A DNA stretch of 64,000 nucleotides from an uncultured Muribaculaceae bacterium (GCA_910583675.1 CAJTYH010000005.1:21845-85844), one strand, 5' to 3'. Positions 33,051 to 41,760 are shown, counted from the stretch's first letter. A program made the numbers and translations. Notes: generated by a model not told the origin, from the letters alone.

Positions 33051-33605
33051 TTATAAATCCTCATCATCTTCCATGTCGATTTCGGCAAAATCGGTTTCAG
33101 CCGATACGCGGCCGCCCAGTTTCTCATCGTCCTTAAATTTCATAAGGTTGTTGAGACCGCAGGCTACGCCACGGTTGCCGTTGGTATCGTAGGCAAAGAA
33201 TGTTACCGACGCGATAGCCCATACGCCGCTGTACATTTCTTCCTCATCGACAATGGGGGTTTTGTCGCGGTACACCAGTCCGGGGCGCGTGGTGCTTTTG
33301 GCGTTGACGTAATAGCATCCTGCATATACATCATCATCCTTTTCGTCGCCGTCACGCAGACACAGGTCGAGTTTCTTAGGCTCCTTGCCGCCCCATTTGC
33401 CGACGATTCCGGCTTTTTTTGCGGCTTCGATAGCCTCGCGGATGGCTTTGATGGTTTCTTTTTCGGTCTTGGGGATAAGTATATTCGTCATATACTTTGC
33501 GTTGGCTTCGTTTCCGTCCGGGTTATACTTGGCAAAAACGTGGGTGTAGCTCAATCGGCATGGGCCGAAAACTACTTTGGTTTCATTTACTTTTGGTGTA
33601 ATCAT
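33051..33605 (-). CDS. DUF2815 protein, putative phage single-strand DNA-binding protein
   Basis: 184 residues from the ATG at 33605. The sequence VVFGPCRLSYTHVFAKYNPD, a central KKLDLCLRDGDEKDDDVYAG, and FAYDTNGNRGVACGLNNLMK match DUF2815, an OB-fold-like family beside phage DNA polymerase and DUF2800 genes, believed to bind single-stranded DNA. The C-terminal tail is strongly acidic (IDMEDDEDL), as in single-strand binding proteins. It lies between DUF2800 and the polymerase. Confidence 0.85.
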   Translation of the reverse strand: MITPKVNETKVVFGPCRLSYTHVFAKYNPDGNEANAKYMTNILIPKTEKETIKAIREAIEAAKKAGIVGKWGGKEPKKLDLCLRDGDEKDDDVYAGCYYVNAKSTTRPGLVYRDKTPIVDEEEMYSGVWAIASVTFFAYDTNGNRGVACGLNNLMKFKDDEKLGGRVSAETDFAEIDMEDDEDL

Positions 33606-33624
33606 TCTGGTTGTTTTGAAAGTG

Positions 33625-34791
33625 TTAAACATCGATATTGCTAAAATCATCTGCGGCGGCGTTATACGCCGGGCGTTTGTCGGTGGCCGGTACTAACGTG
33701 GGCTTTCCTTGTGGCTTGGTTAGATATTCGGCGCATAGAGCGGCAAAACGTTTTTTGCCTACCAACTTTTCAAGGTCGGTGATGCCGCGCAGTTCCACAG
33801 GCTTTTGAATGTCGGTTAGGGCAAATCCGTTGTCAGTCAATACACCTGTTAAGGCTTCGGGGTCTGAAATTTTTCGGACACTGCGCCCGGCAACAACTTT
33901 GTAGCCCTCATATTCCACACCTTCTAAGGCTTGTTGCAGGGCGTAATCCTCGACACTATCCACCCATGACTTTATGATGGATAGCCACGGCAGTATATCG
34001 GTTGCCATTTTCTTAGGGCTTATGAGCCGGGGGTCTGTATTGCTTTGGGCTACGGCGGTGCATTTTTCAGCCAATGCCGCGCAACTATTTTTTACCTTGC
34101 AGAATTGGCACCACTCGCCGGGGCGTTGTTCGCCGTTGCCCTCAAAGGCTTCTTTGGCTTTTGGCTTTAATTCGTTTTCAGCCCATTGCAGCAACTCCGC
34201 AACGGTCATTTCAAACTCGCTTAAATTGTCGATGCGCGGCTGTACGATAGTCATGCGCACACGGTCTATGCGATATTCAAAATTGAATAAGAGATATGCG
34301 CCTAACGCATAAATCATCATTTGCGGATTCTCCGTTGCGGCTACCTTAACACCTTTGCCATACTTAAAATCTATAACCTCCATCAATCCGTCGGCTATAA
34401 TGACAGTGTCGGCAGTTCCGAAAGCGTCCGGGATAAACTCGGTAAAGTCCAACCGGGTTTCTATCAGTAGTTGTGCGTCGGCGGTCTTGGATTTCGCCTC
34501 GGCGTACTTTTCCAGTACGATAGTCTTGTATGCTTCCGTGTACTCATCCATTTCGCCGCAATAATACTTGTCTTGCAATTCAAGTATTTCTTTTAATTCC
34601 CCTCTAATGTCGGTGCGGCCTAAATAGGCTTTCAACTTATGGGCGCATATTGCGTGTGCCAACGTCCCCTCCCGCGCATATACGCTGTCTTTGTCCGGGG
34701 CGTTTGCCTCCAGTCTTGGCGCGGCTACGCAGTTGAGCCAACGATGCGCCGCCGACGGGCTTAGTAGTGCGTGTTGTCCGGGCATAATCAA
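33625..34791 (-). CDS. DUF2800 protein, RecB-like PD-(D/E)xK nuclease
   Basis: 388 residues, start at the ATGA overlap with the upstream gene. The N-terminal LSPSAAHRWLNCVAAPRLEA and REGTLAHAICAHKL are hallmarks of DUF2800/Cas4-RecB-like exonucleases. The catalytic core has DAFGTADTVIIADGLMEVID then FKYGKG. Four cysteines near residues 227-245 (WCQFCKVKNSCAAL) plus an early Cys suggest an iron-sulfur cluster as in AddB/Cas4. It probably resects DNA ends for phage recombination with the DUF2815 protein. Confidence 0.85.
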   Translation of the reverse strand: MIMPGQHALLSPSAAHRWLNCVAAPRLEANAPDKDSVYAREGTLAHAICAHKLKAYLGRTDIRGELKEILELQDKYYCGEMDEYTEAYKTIVLEKYAEAKSKTADAQLLIETRLDFTEFIPDAFGTADTVIIADGLMEVIDFKYGKGVKVAATENPQMMIYALGAYLLFNFEYRIDRVRMTIVQPRIDNLSEFEMTVAELLQWAENELKPKAKEAFEGNGEQRPGEWCQFCKVKNSCAALAEKCTAVAQSNTDPRLISPKKMATDILPWLSIIKSWVDSVEDYALQQALEGVEYEGYKVVAGRSVRKISDPEALTGVLTDNGFALTDIQKPVELRGITDLEKLVGKKRFAALCAEYLTKPQGKPTLVPATDKRPAYNAAADDFSNIDV

Positions 34792-35321
34792 TATGGGGCT
34801 GGTTTGGTTTCTAACTTGCCGTCCTCGGTCACATAAAGTTCATCGCACATTTGCGCGAAACTATCAACCTTTTCGGCTGTATCGAGTGCGCTCGGCTTCT
34901 CTACCTGTAAAGTCGTAGCAAATACTTTGAATTGCTCGGTAAGTGCGCGGTGGTATTTCTTGTAACCCTCGCCGTCGGTGTTTTCCTTATAGTCCGCGCC
35001 CTCGATACGCTGTCGGGTGCGGTGCATGATTTCGCGTACCTCTACACCAAAATCTCGCGGCTTGGCAGGAGTGACGGTTTGCGGCTGTTCCTGGGCTTCC
35101 GTGGTCGGTGCCGCTTTAGGTACTTCCTCTGTGGCTATCACCGGAGCGCCGGTTTCTGGCGCATCTACCTTGACGGCGATCGTTGTATTTGAAGCGTTAC
35201 GTACCTGTGCCCCAATCTCCTTAGTCACCGCCTTTTCTATGCGGCGCCCCAGATTTGGCAGTTTGTCCTCCAATAACTCGAAAAGCCTATCAGAGAGTGT
35301 TAATGTGACTTGTAGTTCCAT
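34788..35321 (-). CDS. Phage early protein, unknown, with Pro/Thr-rich linker
   Basis: 177 residues. The N-terminal helix (LTLSDRLFELLEDKLPNLGR) is followed by a low-complexity Pro/Thr/Ala/Glu linker (residues ~52-85), then a helical C-terminal domain (VREIMHRTRQRIEGADYKEN). Coupled by ATGA to the DUF2800 nuclease downstream, so it probably works in the same recombination module. No family was recognised with confidence. Confidence 0.65.
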   Translation of the reverse strand: MELQVTLTLSDRLFELLEDKLPNLGRRIEKAVTKEIGAQVRNASNTTIAVKVDAPETGAPVIATEEVPKAAPTTEAQEQPQTVTPAKPRDFGVEVREIMHRTRQRIEGADYKENTDGEGYKKYHRALTEQFKVFATTLQVEKPSALDTAEKVDSFAQMCDELYVTEDGKLETKPAPY

Positions 35322-35339
35322 TTATTAAATTTTAAAGAG

Positions 35340-35633
35340 TTAATGTTTTCGGTTCATAAGAATTTTGTCTGCCCGGTCTGCTATCACCTCTGCAGTGGCA
35401 ACCGGATTGTTTGTCAGCCATTCTTCCAGCTCGGTACGTTTGAAATAGCACATCTTACCCATAGGCTTGTAGTGTGGTATCTCGCGGCGCATTGTCAATT
35501 TGTACAGGTAACTTTTTTTGATGCCCATGTACTGCGCCGCTTCGTCGAGTGTCAAAACCTCCTTAGTGGCAAGTAGGGTGTCGCCAGCTACCATATCGGC
35601 TATTTCTTTTAATATCTCTTGTTCTATGCTCAT
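35340..35633 (-). CDS. Excisionase-family helix-turn-helix protein
   Basis: 97 residues. The core LTLDEAAQYMGIKKSYLYKL followed by TMRREIPHYKPMGKMCYFKR and ELEEWL is a textbook winged-helix excisionase-type (HTH_17) DNA-binding domain. Excisionases direct prophage excision with the integrase, and similar proteins act as early regulators. It is third in the early operon, overlaps its neighbour upstream by 4 bases, and lies about 2 kb from the integrase. Confidence 0.85.
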   Translation of the reverse strand: MSIEQEILKEIADMVAGDTLLATKEVLTLDEAAQYMGIKKSYLYKLTMRREIPHYKPMGKMCYFKRTELEEWLTNNPVATAEVIADRADKILMNRKH

Positions 35634-35833
35634 TGTCGGGCGTTTTTGGTGATTGACAGTCTGTTGTTGGCATAATCCGATTCCGCGCTAAACTTGCAGC
35701 CCAATGAATGTTGCAGACGGTATGCAATGGCTTTGCCGCTGTTTACGGCCTCGGCGTTAGGCAGCTCAAAAGTCTGGGTTTCGCCTACCTTCATTCTGCG
35801 CAGTGTCGCGCTTGTTACTCTATCTTTTTCCAT
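35630..35833 (-). CDS. Small phage early protein, unknown
   Basis: 67 residues, MEKDRVTSATLRRMKVGETQ at the start, a central NSGKAIAYRLQHSLGCKF helix and a basic end. It sits between two early genes and overlaps the excisionase-like gene (ATG and stop at 35630-35633). It resembles small DNA-binding early proteins only in general character. Confidence 0.6.
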   Translation of the reverse strand: MEKDRVTSATLRRMKVGETQTFELPNAEAVNSGKAIAYRLQHSLGCKFSAESDYANNRLSITKNARQ

Positions 35834-35844
35834 ATGTAGTTTTA

Positions 35845-36090
35845 TTATCGGGGATAAAATGTTACAATCAAACGTCCGCTTTGGCCTTTGAAAGTCGGGG
35901 CGTGGTTGAGGCTCTTTAACGCCTTGCGGCTGTAGTGTTCGGCATGGAGATTGCCAACCATTTCACAAAACCGGGCGAACCCAACAACTATGCGCTTACG
36001 TTCTTTCGGGAATGTCAGGCGTATGAGGTAATCGCGGTTTATCCTTTTCCGCAAATCCGCTTCGTCCTTGATTATGTACTGTTTCGCCAT
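35845..36090 (-). CDS. First early protein of the lytic operon, unknown
   Basis: 81 residues, strongly basic (DEADLRKRINRDYLIRLTFP, KERKRIVVGFARF), so probably nucleic-acid-binding. It is the first gene after the repressor-controlled early promoter (36222-36254) and could be a Cro-like or other early switch protein; no helix-turn-helix was recognised. The leader between promoter and ATG is about 120 bases. Confidence 0.6.
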   Translation of the reverse strand: MAKQYIIKDEADLRKRINRDYLIRLTFPKERKRIVVGFARFCEMVGNLHAEHYSRKALKSLNHAPTFKGQSGRLIVTFYPR

Positions 36091-36117
36091 TGCGTTTGCT
36101 ATTTCGTTTGTTATTTG

Positions 36118-36149
36118 TTTGGCGGAAAAGAAAAACTGTCATAAATTTG
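36118..36149 (+). promoter_or_regulatory. Probable promoter of the repressor gene
   Basis: TTTG at 36118-36121, 20 bases, TAAATTTG at 36142-36149, facing the repressor gene. A TTGGATAT operator half-site at 36153-36160 overlaps the expected start of transcription, allowing self-repression. The leader would be about 135 bases and cross the early promoter. Confidence 0.6.
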
Positions 36150-36221
36150 CAGTTGGATATTTGAGGTTAGGCAAATTGTCTGACAGCCTTTCTTATGTCC
36201 GTTTGTTTGTTATTTCGATGG

Positions 36222-36254
36222 CAAAGATATTGGATATTATTGGATATTTCCAAA
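36222..36254 (-). promoter_or_regulatory. Early lytic promoter
   Basis: On the minus strand TTTG (complement of 36251-36254), 21 bases, TATCTTTG (complement of 36222-36229). It drives the long early operon. Two repressor half-sites fill the spacer, so repressor binding would block it. Confidence 0.7.
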
Positions 36255-36264
36255 TATATCCAAT
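36229..36264. promoter_or_regulatory. Repressor operator array
   Basis: ATTGGATAT at 36229-36237 and again at 36239-36247 (one helix turn apart) and its inverse ATATCCAAT at 36256-36264. The last two form a perfect inverted repeat with an 8-base centre. They cover the early promoter spacer and -33 box. A partial copy lies over the repressor start codon. Confidence 0.65.
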
Positions 36265-36291
36265 ATATTAACATTTTATTAACGGATTTTT

Positions 36292-36957
36292 ATGGATATT
36301 AACAAAGCGATAGTCGAAGATAAGCAACCCGAAATACGTTCACGGATAAACGATTACATTGAATATGATGAACTGATTTCACCTACTGAATTTGCAAACA
36401 AGGTTAATATAGATCCATCAGGGCTTATTAAAATGCTCAAGGGGCAAATGAAAATAACTCTCGCAACGCTTAAAAAAATTTCAGACGCTTATGGCCTTAG
36501 AATGGATTGGTTAATTTTTGGCATGGAGCCTCAGCGTGAGCCAAAGCCGGAAATCAGCTACACCGACGGCGTGCCCTATTACGATGAAATGTTCGAGTGC
36601 GGCTTTAACGAACTGGCCGCGCCCAATTCGGAAAATCCCGAATATTTGATAAAGATGCCGGGCTATGAAAAGGCTACGCTGTGGTGCAACGCCTCCGGTG
36701 CGTCCATGGAGCCGGAGATCAACAACGGCGACATAATAGCAATGCGCCGTATAGAGGATTTTTCTTTTCTCACATTCGGCGACATATACGGTATCATCAC
36801 AACAAACGGGCTGCGAACCATAAAACGCCTTGGCAAAAGCAAAGAACCCGGCTGCTATCGCCTCATACCGACAAACAAGGAATACGACGAACAGGATATA
36901 CCCAAAGACAAAATAATGATTGTTTACCGCGTCATGGGCGCAATGAAGGCTTTTTGA
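36292..36957 (+). CDS. Phage CI-like repressor (HTH plus S24 peptidase)
   Basis: 221 residues. Residues ~25-75 hold a helix-turn-helix (SPTEFANKVNIDPSGLIKML, KGQMKITLATLKKISDAYGL). The C-terminal S24/LexA-type domain has the catalytic Ser in CNASGASMEPEINNGDIIAM and the catalytic Lys in GLRTIKRLGKSK. Such repressors hold the lytic operon off and cut themselves when RecA is activated. It is divergent from the early operon and followed four bases later by the HIRAN gene. It presumably binds the ATTGGATAT sites at 36229-36264 and 36153. Confidence 0.92.
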   Translation: MDINKAIVEDKQPEIRSRINDYIEYDELISPTEFANKVNIDPSGLIKMLKGQMKITLATLKKISDAYGLRMDWLIFGMEPQREPKPEISYTDGVPYYDEMFECGFNELAAPNSENPEYLIKMPGYEKATLWCNASGASMEPEINNGDIIAMRRIEDFSFLTFGDIYGIITTNGLRTIKRLGKSKEPGCYRLIPTNKEYDEQDIPKDKIMIVYRVMGAMKAF

Positions 36958-36960
36958 ATA

Positions 36961-37509
36961 ATGACAAAGATAGTTTTTATATCCCTTTTGGCATTTCTGT
37001 GTTTTTATGGCGCAAGTTTGATCAAAACGACAAAAACAAATAAATCGAATCCCTCAAACAAACGGAGCCTACCGAAGCCATTTGTACGGATGCTCAACAG
37101 AGAGGGTGATCCAGATGAGGATGAATGGTACACTTACATAGCAGGAGTGCCATACCATGGCTCAACATCCGATATAGGAGGATTTACAGGCTATGTTTTA
37201 AATGACCTGTTCAATGAACATGATGCAAACGCGATGGCCGTATGTCGCGGCAACGATATGAAATTACTGGGTTATATTCCGGCCAAGGAACTATCAGAAT
37301 ATCATGAATGGAGCGACGGCTGGCCAATGCCGTGCGTCGGATTTATATATATTGAAGATGGGCAATATAGGGGTAGGGTAAAAATACTGCGCCCTTGTAA
37401 TGAGGAATTTCTACAAACAGAATTTAGCCGTTATCTACAATGGATCAAAGACAATTACGGAAATGAGTATTTACCGAAAACGATGTCAATGCGGTTTAAC
37501 ACAGAATAA
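36961..37509 (+). CDS. Membrane-anchored HIRAN-domain protein
   Basis: 182 residues. The N-terminus has a membrane segment or signal anchor (IVFISLLAFLCFYGASLIKT). Residues ~58-135 form a HIRAN domain: IAGVPYHGSTSDIGGFTGYV, NEHDANAMAVCRGNDMKLLG and YIPAKELSEY. HIRAN domains bind DNA 3' ends or stalled forks in helicases such as HLTF; stand-alone phage copies are of unknown role. It is transcribed with the repressor and therefore expressed in the lysogen. It ends one base before the convergent integrase stop. Confidence 0.8.
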   Translation: MTKIVFISLLAFLCFYGASLIKTTKTNKSNPSNKRSLPKPFVRMLNREGDPDEDEWYTYIAGVPYHGSTSDIGGFTGYVLNDLFNEHDANAMAVCRGNDMKLLGYIPAKELSEYHEWSDGWPMPCVGFIYIEDGQYRGRVKILRPCNEEFLQTEFSRYLQWIKDNYGNEYLPKTMSMRFNTE

Positions 37510-38715
37510 TTACAACTCCAGTTCCGGCAAACTATTTATCGCTGCCTCTTTGAGACTGTCAATTACTCGCAGATATTTTTCGGTGTGGCGCAGGTCGCTA
37601 TGTCCCAACAGGTTCGCAACCGTTTTTATGTTTGCGCCGTTGCTAAGTATGTTGGTGGCGAAAGAGTGTCGGGCGCAGTGCCACGTTATATGTTTGTCTA
37701 TGCCGGCCCGCTTAGTCCAGTGGCGCAATGCCTTTAGGCACATAGTATGCGACGGTAAAGGAAATATCAGTGCATCGCGTTTGCCCTCGCCTATAAGTTT
37801 GAGCAAACCATCATTTAGGGGTATTACCACGCCCGATGCGCTGCTATGTCCCTTAGTCTTGGATTGCTCAAAGATAAGGATCCGGTTTGCGTAGTCAACG
37901 TTTGCATAGGTTAAATCTTTCACATCACACCAACGCAACCCACAATAGAGGCAGAAAATAAATGCTCTGCGTATATCGGGGTTCTCTCGCTCCACCGGGG
38001 TTGCAATTAGCCTTTTTACCTCTTCGATACTTAAAACGTCTTTTGTCAGTTTGTTTTTGTCTATCTTAATGGAAACGCCGTTGCAGGGATTCTTACGCAT
38101 TACATCCTTATCCACCATCGCCTTTATTACTTTCTTAAATCTCGCGTAAAGGGTATGCGGCGTTTCACCATTGAAGCGGCTTTGTAAATATTCAGTAAAA
38201 CCTACCATCATGTCCTTAGTAACTTGATTTGGCTTCATGCGTTTGGCAAACTTTTGGTAGACTGGTTTGCTGTCAAGATATTCTACAAACACTTCGTGCA
38301 CCCTCTTGATTTTGCCTTTGTCGGTCTTGGTATAGTCGGCTATGAAAACGTCGTACCATGTGTGAAAATCTACCTCGTCGGTTTTCTTGACGCGGTAGCC
38401 TTCGGTCTGCTCCAACATCTGCTGTCCGCGCTCGTATCTTATGCGCTTGGCAGTGTCAAGCGTGTCGCGGTTGTATTGTCGTTCCTCCGGGGTTCGTGGT
38501 GCTTGCCACAGGAATAGAGAGAGTATTTCATTCTCGCGATCATTCCTCATATAGACAGTACCTGTACGACTGACCGCCTCGGTTTTGCCTAAGTAAAATT
38601 CCAGATAGAGGCTTATGCGCCCATCCGAAAGGATTCGGCCCATGAGTTTGGGATTGTCCCCGGCGTTGCCCTCTATTAAATAGGTGCCGTCGGCTCTCAA
38701 ATTCTTTTTTGCCAT
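37510..38715 (-). CDS. int: Tyrosine-recombinase integrase
   Basis: 401 residues. The catalytic set is complete: Arg in YCGLRWCDVKDL (near residue 256), Lys in FEQSKTKGHSS, HxxR in TWHCARHSFATN, the second His in LLGHSDLRH, and the nucleophile Tyr in HTEKYLRVIDSL. A SAM-like core-binding domain precedes it (residues ~115-215). Typical Bacteroidales phage integrase, oriented toward the prophage interior, 320 bases from host holB, so the attachment site should be in 38716-39036. Confidence 0.93.
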   Translation of the reverse strand: MAKKNLRADGTYLIEGNAGDNPKLMGRILSDGRISLYLEFYLGKTEAVSRTGTVYMRNDRENEILSLFLWQAPRTPEERQYNRDTLDTAKRIRYERGQQMLEQTEGYRVKKTDEVDFHTWYDVFIADYTKTDKGKIKRVHEVFVEYLDSKPVYQKFAKRMKPNQVTKDMMVGFTEYLQSRFNGETPHTLYARFKKVIKAMVDKDVMRKNPCNGVSIKIDKNKLTKDVLSIEEVKRLIATPVERENPDIRRAFIFCLYCGLRWCDVKDLTYANVDYANRILIFEQSKTKGHSSASGVVIPLNDGLLKLIGEGKRDALIFPLPSHTMCLKALRHWTKRAGIDKHITWHCARHSFATNILSNGANIKTVANLLGHSDLRHTEKYLRVIDSLKEAAINSLPELEL

Positions 38716-39036
38716 GTAGTTTTTTTTATATGCCCTTGTTTTCCTTTGTTTTACAAAGGTACAAAAAAGATTTCACCACAAAGCACCCACAAAGCACTTT
38801 TCAACAAAATATAGTCTTGAATATGAAAATAAGAGAAAACGGCAAAAATCGAAGTATCTTAAAATCAACATATTACTTTCCTTTGATTTCCTTTGTTTCA
38901 CCGCAAAAAACGGTCAAATAGCCCACTCGCGGCTCCAACAACAAAAATCGGCGATATGCTTTTAACTGCATATCGCCGATTTTTGTTGTTGGACGAAGTG
39001 CTACGTAACGTCGCTTTACAGATCGCCCATGCGATG
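38716..39036. other. Prophage-host junction region (attachment site side)
   Basis: 321 bases without a gene. Near the integrase it is AT-rich with two imperfect 22-base direct repeats, 38734-38755 and 38881-38902 (both contain TTTCCTTTGTTT), and a tandem CACAAAGCAC around 38780-38800. These could be integrase arm sites. A perfect 25-bp stem-loop (38935-38992) follows, then about 44 bases to the holB stop. The core attachment site cannot be fixed because the other prophage end is outside the window. Confidence 0.5.
38935..38992. terminator. Perfect 25-bp stem-loop, bidirectional terminator-like
   Basis: Arms 38935-38959 and 38968-38992 are exact complements around an 8-base loop. The inner 13 bp (ATCGGCGATATGC) are GC-rich and flanked by five A on one side and five T on the other, so it can terminate transcription from either direction: holB from the right and anything reading out of the prophage. 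Confidence 0.75.
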
Positions 39037-40161
39037 TCAGGCTTTCAGGAGGAGGATCACATGGATGGCGAGATCGAAGAAGACGATTTTGGCATTGGCA
39101 TTGGCTGCGATGTCAAGACGCGCCTGCCTGAACTCGGAAAGGAGGCGTTCTACGTTACGTTCGTTTATAAATGGAGAAAAGCGTGCACTGAATGCCTTCT
39201 CAGCCGGCGTAAGATAAACCAACGAGGGTATATGAAGATTTGTTATGAAGTTTTCCCTCATCATGCGCTCGCAATATGACAGGAACCGTATCTCTGCCTC
39301 ACGTCCAAGCGCAGAGATGTCTACGCTCCACTTTCTCAGCACACCTACCTGACGCTTGTATGCCGCACGCATCAATAGCATGAAAAATTCCAGGAATTGC
39401 GAATACTCCTTGCTTTGAAGCATATGGTTGCGGGCGGCAGTTATGCTCCCATCGGAAATATGGGCAACAGCCATAGCGGAAGAGCGGTCTGCACCAACCT
39501 CCTGTTCAAGATATGAGGCTATGTCATTGGCCGGTATACGATTGACAGGTACGCTTTGCAGACGAGAACGCACTGTGGGTAGAATTTCCCCGGGATTGTC
39601 GCTAACAAAAACCAACAGCGAATCCGGAAACGGCTCCTCTATAAGCTTAAGTAGCTTGTTGGCACACTCGTTCTGCATGCGCTCCGGAAGCCATAACAGC
39701 AAAATCCTGTACTTTGTGGAATACGATGTCTTGGAGAACTTGTGCGCTATGTTCAATGCCTCCGCGGAATATATTACCGGTTGCCCATTTGGGTTACCCA
39801 ACATCTGCAACCATCGGTCAAACTCCATGAAGGGCGAATCTGCAAGAAATTGCTTCCATTCCTTTGCCAGATCATCGCACACGCCTGCCGCACTTGCGCT
39901 TTTCAATATAGGGAAAGAAAATAATGCATCGGGATGATTGAAACTCTCATGCTGCAGACATGAGGGACAATGTCCACAAGGCTCACCATCATGAGTGCGG
40001 TTTTCACAATGGACATACTGGGCAAAGGCACGTGCCAAAGCGAACTTCCCAACGCCTGACGGCCCTTCAATAAGTATCGCATGCGGTATCCGACCGCTAT
40101 CTGCCATGCCACGCAAGCGATCCTTGGCTCGTGAGTGTCCCGGTATATCTGAAAATCGCAC
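39037..40161 (-). CDS. holB: DNA polymerase III delta' subunit
   Basis: 374 residues. AAA+ clamp-loader subunit: AILIEGPSGVGKFALARAFA (Walker A, near residue 34), a zinc module CENRTHDGEPCGHCPSC near residues 52-68, LLKLIEEPFPDSLLVFVSDN, and ILPTVRSRLQSVPV in the place of the SRC motif. It works in the replication clamp loader. It ends 44 bases from the stem-loop at the prophage junction, and its C-terminus appears intact, so the phage probably integrated downstream of it rather than into it. The TPR gene lies 45 bases upstream on the same strand. Confidence 0.92.
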   Translation of the reverse strand: MRFSDIPGHSRAKDRLRGMADSGRIPHAILIEGPSGVGKFALARAFAQYVHCENRTHDGEPCGHCPSCLQHESFNHPDALFSFPILKSASAAGVCDDLAKEWKQFLADSPFMEFDRWLQMLGNPNGQPVIYSAEALNIAHKFSKTSYSTKYRILLLWLPERMQNECANKLLKLIEEPFPDSLLVFVSDNPGEILPTVRSRLQSVPVNRIPANDIASYLEQEVGADRSSAMAVAHISDGSITAARNHMLQSKEYSQFLEFFMLLMRAAYKRQVGVLRKWSVDISALGREAEIRFLSYCERMMRENFITNLHIPSLVYLTPAEKAFSARFSPFINERNVERLLSEFRQARLDIAANANAKIVFFDLAIHVILLLKA

Positions 40162-40205
40162 TGTAGTTTCTTATGAGGTGTTAACAATTTAGATTCACTT
40201 TCATC

Positions 40206-41714
40206 TCATTGATCGGAGAGTTTGCCGTTATCATCATGGCTCCATGATCCCTGAAAGAACTCTTTGGGAAGCATGTCTGCCACGGGATCCCGTCGAGGAG
40301 CATTGATGGAAATACGGTCGGGATTCGAGGCCAGTTCGCAGATGTATTTCAAGGTAGCCTTCATTCCACGCCAACGCATCATATCGTCCAGATCAGTGAT
40401 CGGCGGATCCTGTTTGATAAGGGCATCGGATATTTCCATAGCATCGCGATAGTTTCCGGTCATGAGATTCGCACCGGCCACAAGCAGATAACAGAACGGC
40501 GAGAATCCGTATCTTATGCCTTCCGGAGCCTGCGACTGCTCCAGACACCAGTCGAACAGCTCAATTACGCGCTCATAACGCGATGCCTCATAATTGATAC
40601 GGATATAATATTCCATACCCTCCCTTAAGGTATAGCGTTCGTGATAATAGTCCAGCATGTCAAGCGCCCCAAGCAGCTCATGCTCATTGGCAAGCTGTGC
40701 CGCCATCTCAAGCCATTTCCTTTCCGTATGCCCGGTCTGCCGGGAGAACAGTTCGAGGAACGGTACAGGATCGTCGGGGTGCATCTTAAGTATATCAAGC
40801 AATACAAAGGAATTTGCCTCGGATGAAACCATGAATCCACGGTAAACCTCAAGCGCCGCACCTTTTTTGCCATCGGCACGATATGCCTCAGCAAGCGCCT
40901 TGACCGCCAATGAGTTTTCCGGCTCCACCCTCAAAACATCCGAAAGGAGCGCTATCGCCTCGTGGCGGGTGTCATCAGAGGTCGCCAATGCGAGCCCTTT
41001 CATAAGCTGCGCATGCACATGCGACGGATCTATGGCAAGGGCATAGTCCGCTGCCACAATCGCCTCGTCGAAATGTTCCATGCCAAATTCAGCCTTGGCA
41101 AGCTGCACCCAGTCGTCAGGATTGAAAGGTTCGTTCTTCGTCAACTCCTCAGCAAGGTCGCGCGCTACGGAAATATAACGGTCGTTATGTATCAATGCCT
41201 CGGAAGCCTCGTAATACAGCAATTCCTTGAACTCCGTGCGTTCCTCAAGAATGTGCACATTCTCTGCAATCAGGTCGTCACGATCAAGTTCATGCAATGT
41301 GTCTATAAGACGAATCAATGCCTCACAACTGAATCGCACGCCGGAAGCCAGAAGTTCCGTAAGGCCGTCTTCCGGGTTACCGTCAGGATAATTCTTCAAT
41401 GACAAGTCCAACACTCCCCATAATGCGCTTTCCTCACGCCCTTTCCTGTCAAACATGGCACGCGCCGACTGGTCGTTCACGGCTGAGAGGAAAAACGCCT
41501 TCCGCTCGTCAAGGAACTTGCTGTCCGGGTAAAGCCTGGCACCGGCAAGAAGCACGTACAACAGAACCATGTCGTCCCCTTCATCCTGTGCGAAATCGTA
41601 GATGTCCAACAGCTCATCCTCCTCATAGAATTCGGAATTGTTGTTATTCATCACATCGGCACGAAAGCGATCATACAAATCGCGCATGTATTGCTCGTCA
41701 TTCTGTGGCATCAA
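40206..41714 (-). CDS. Tetratricopeptide-repeat protein
   Basis: 502 residues, acidic. TPR-like helix pairs run through the protein; the clearest are WVQLAKAEFGMEHFDEAIVA then ADYALAIDP (near residue 200) and AVKALAEAYRADGKKGAALE (near 275). There is no signal peptide, so it is probably a cytoplasmic scaffold. It is co-directional with holB and may be co-transcribed. It is a host protein of the Bacteroidales core; the partner is unknown. Confidence 0.8.
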   Translation of the reverse strand: MMPQNDEQYMRDLYDRFRADVMNNNNSEFYEEDELLDIYDFAQDEGDDMVLLYVLLAGARLYPDSKFLDERKAFFLSAVNDQSARAMFDRKGREESALWGVLDLSLKNYPDGNPEDGLTELLASGVRFSCEALIRLIDTLHELDRDDLIAENVHILEERTEFKELLYYEASEALIHNDRYISVARDLAEELTKNEPFNPDDWVQLAKAEFGMEHFDEAIVAADYALAIDPSHVHAQLMKGLALATSDDTRHEAIALLSDVLRVEPENSLAVKALAEAYRADGKKGAALEVYRGFMVSSEANSFVLLDILKMHPDDPVPFLELFSRQTGHTERKWLEMAAQLANEHELLGALDMLDYYHERYTLREGMEYYIRINYEASRYERVIELFDWCLEQSQAPEGIRYGFSPFCYLLVAGANLMTGNYRDAMEISDALIKQDPPITDLDDMMRWRGMKATLKYICELASNPDRISINAPRRDPVADMLPKEFFQGSWSHDDNGKLSDQ

Positions 41715-41760
41715 AACATGAATATTACTTAGACTGATTTATTGTCATGAAAAGAGCAAC

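Noticed and set aside
38716..39036. tRNA gene as the integration site
   Set aside because: No cloverleaf or CCA-end pattern was seen; the stem-loop there is a simple hairpin.
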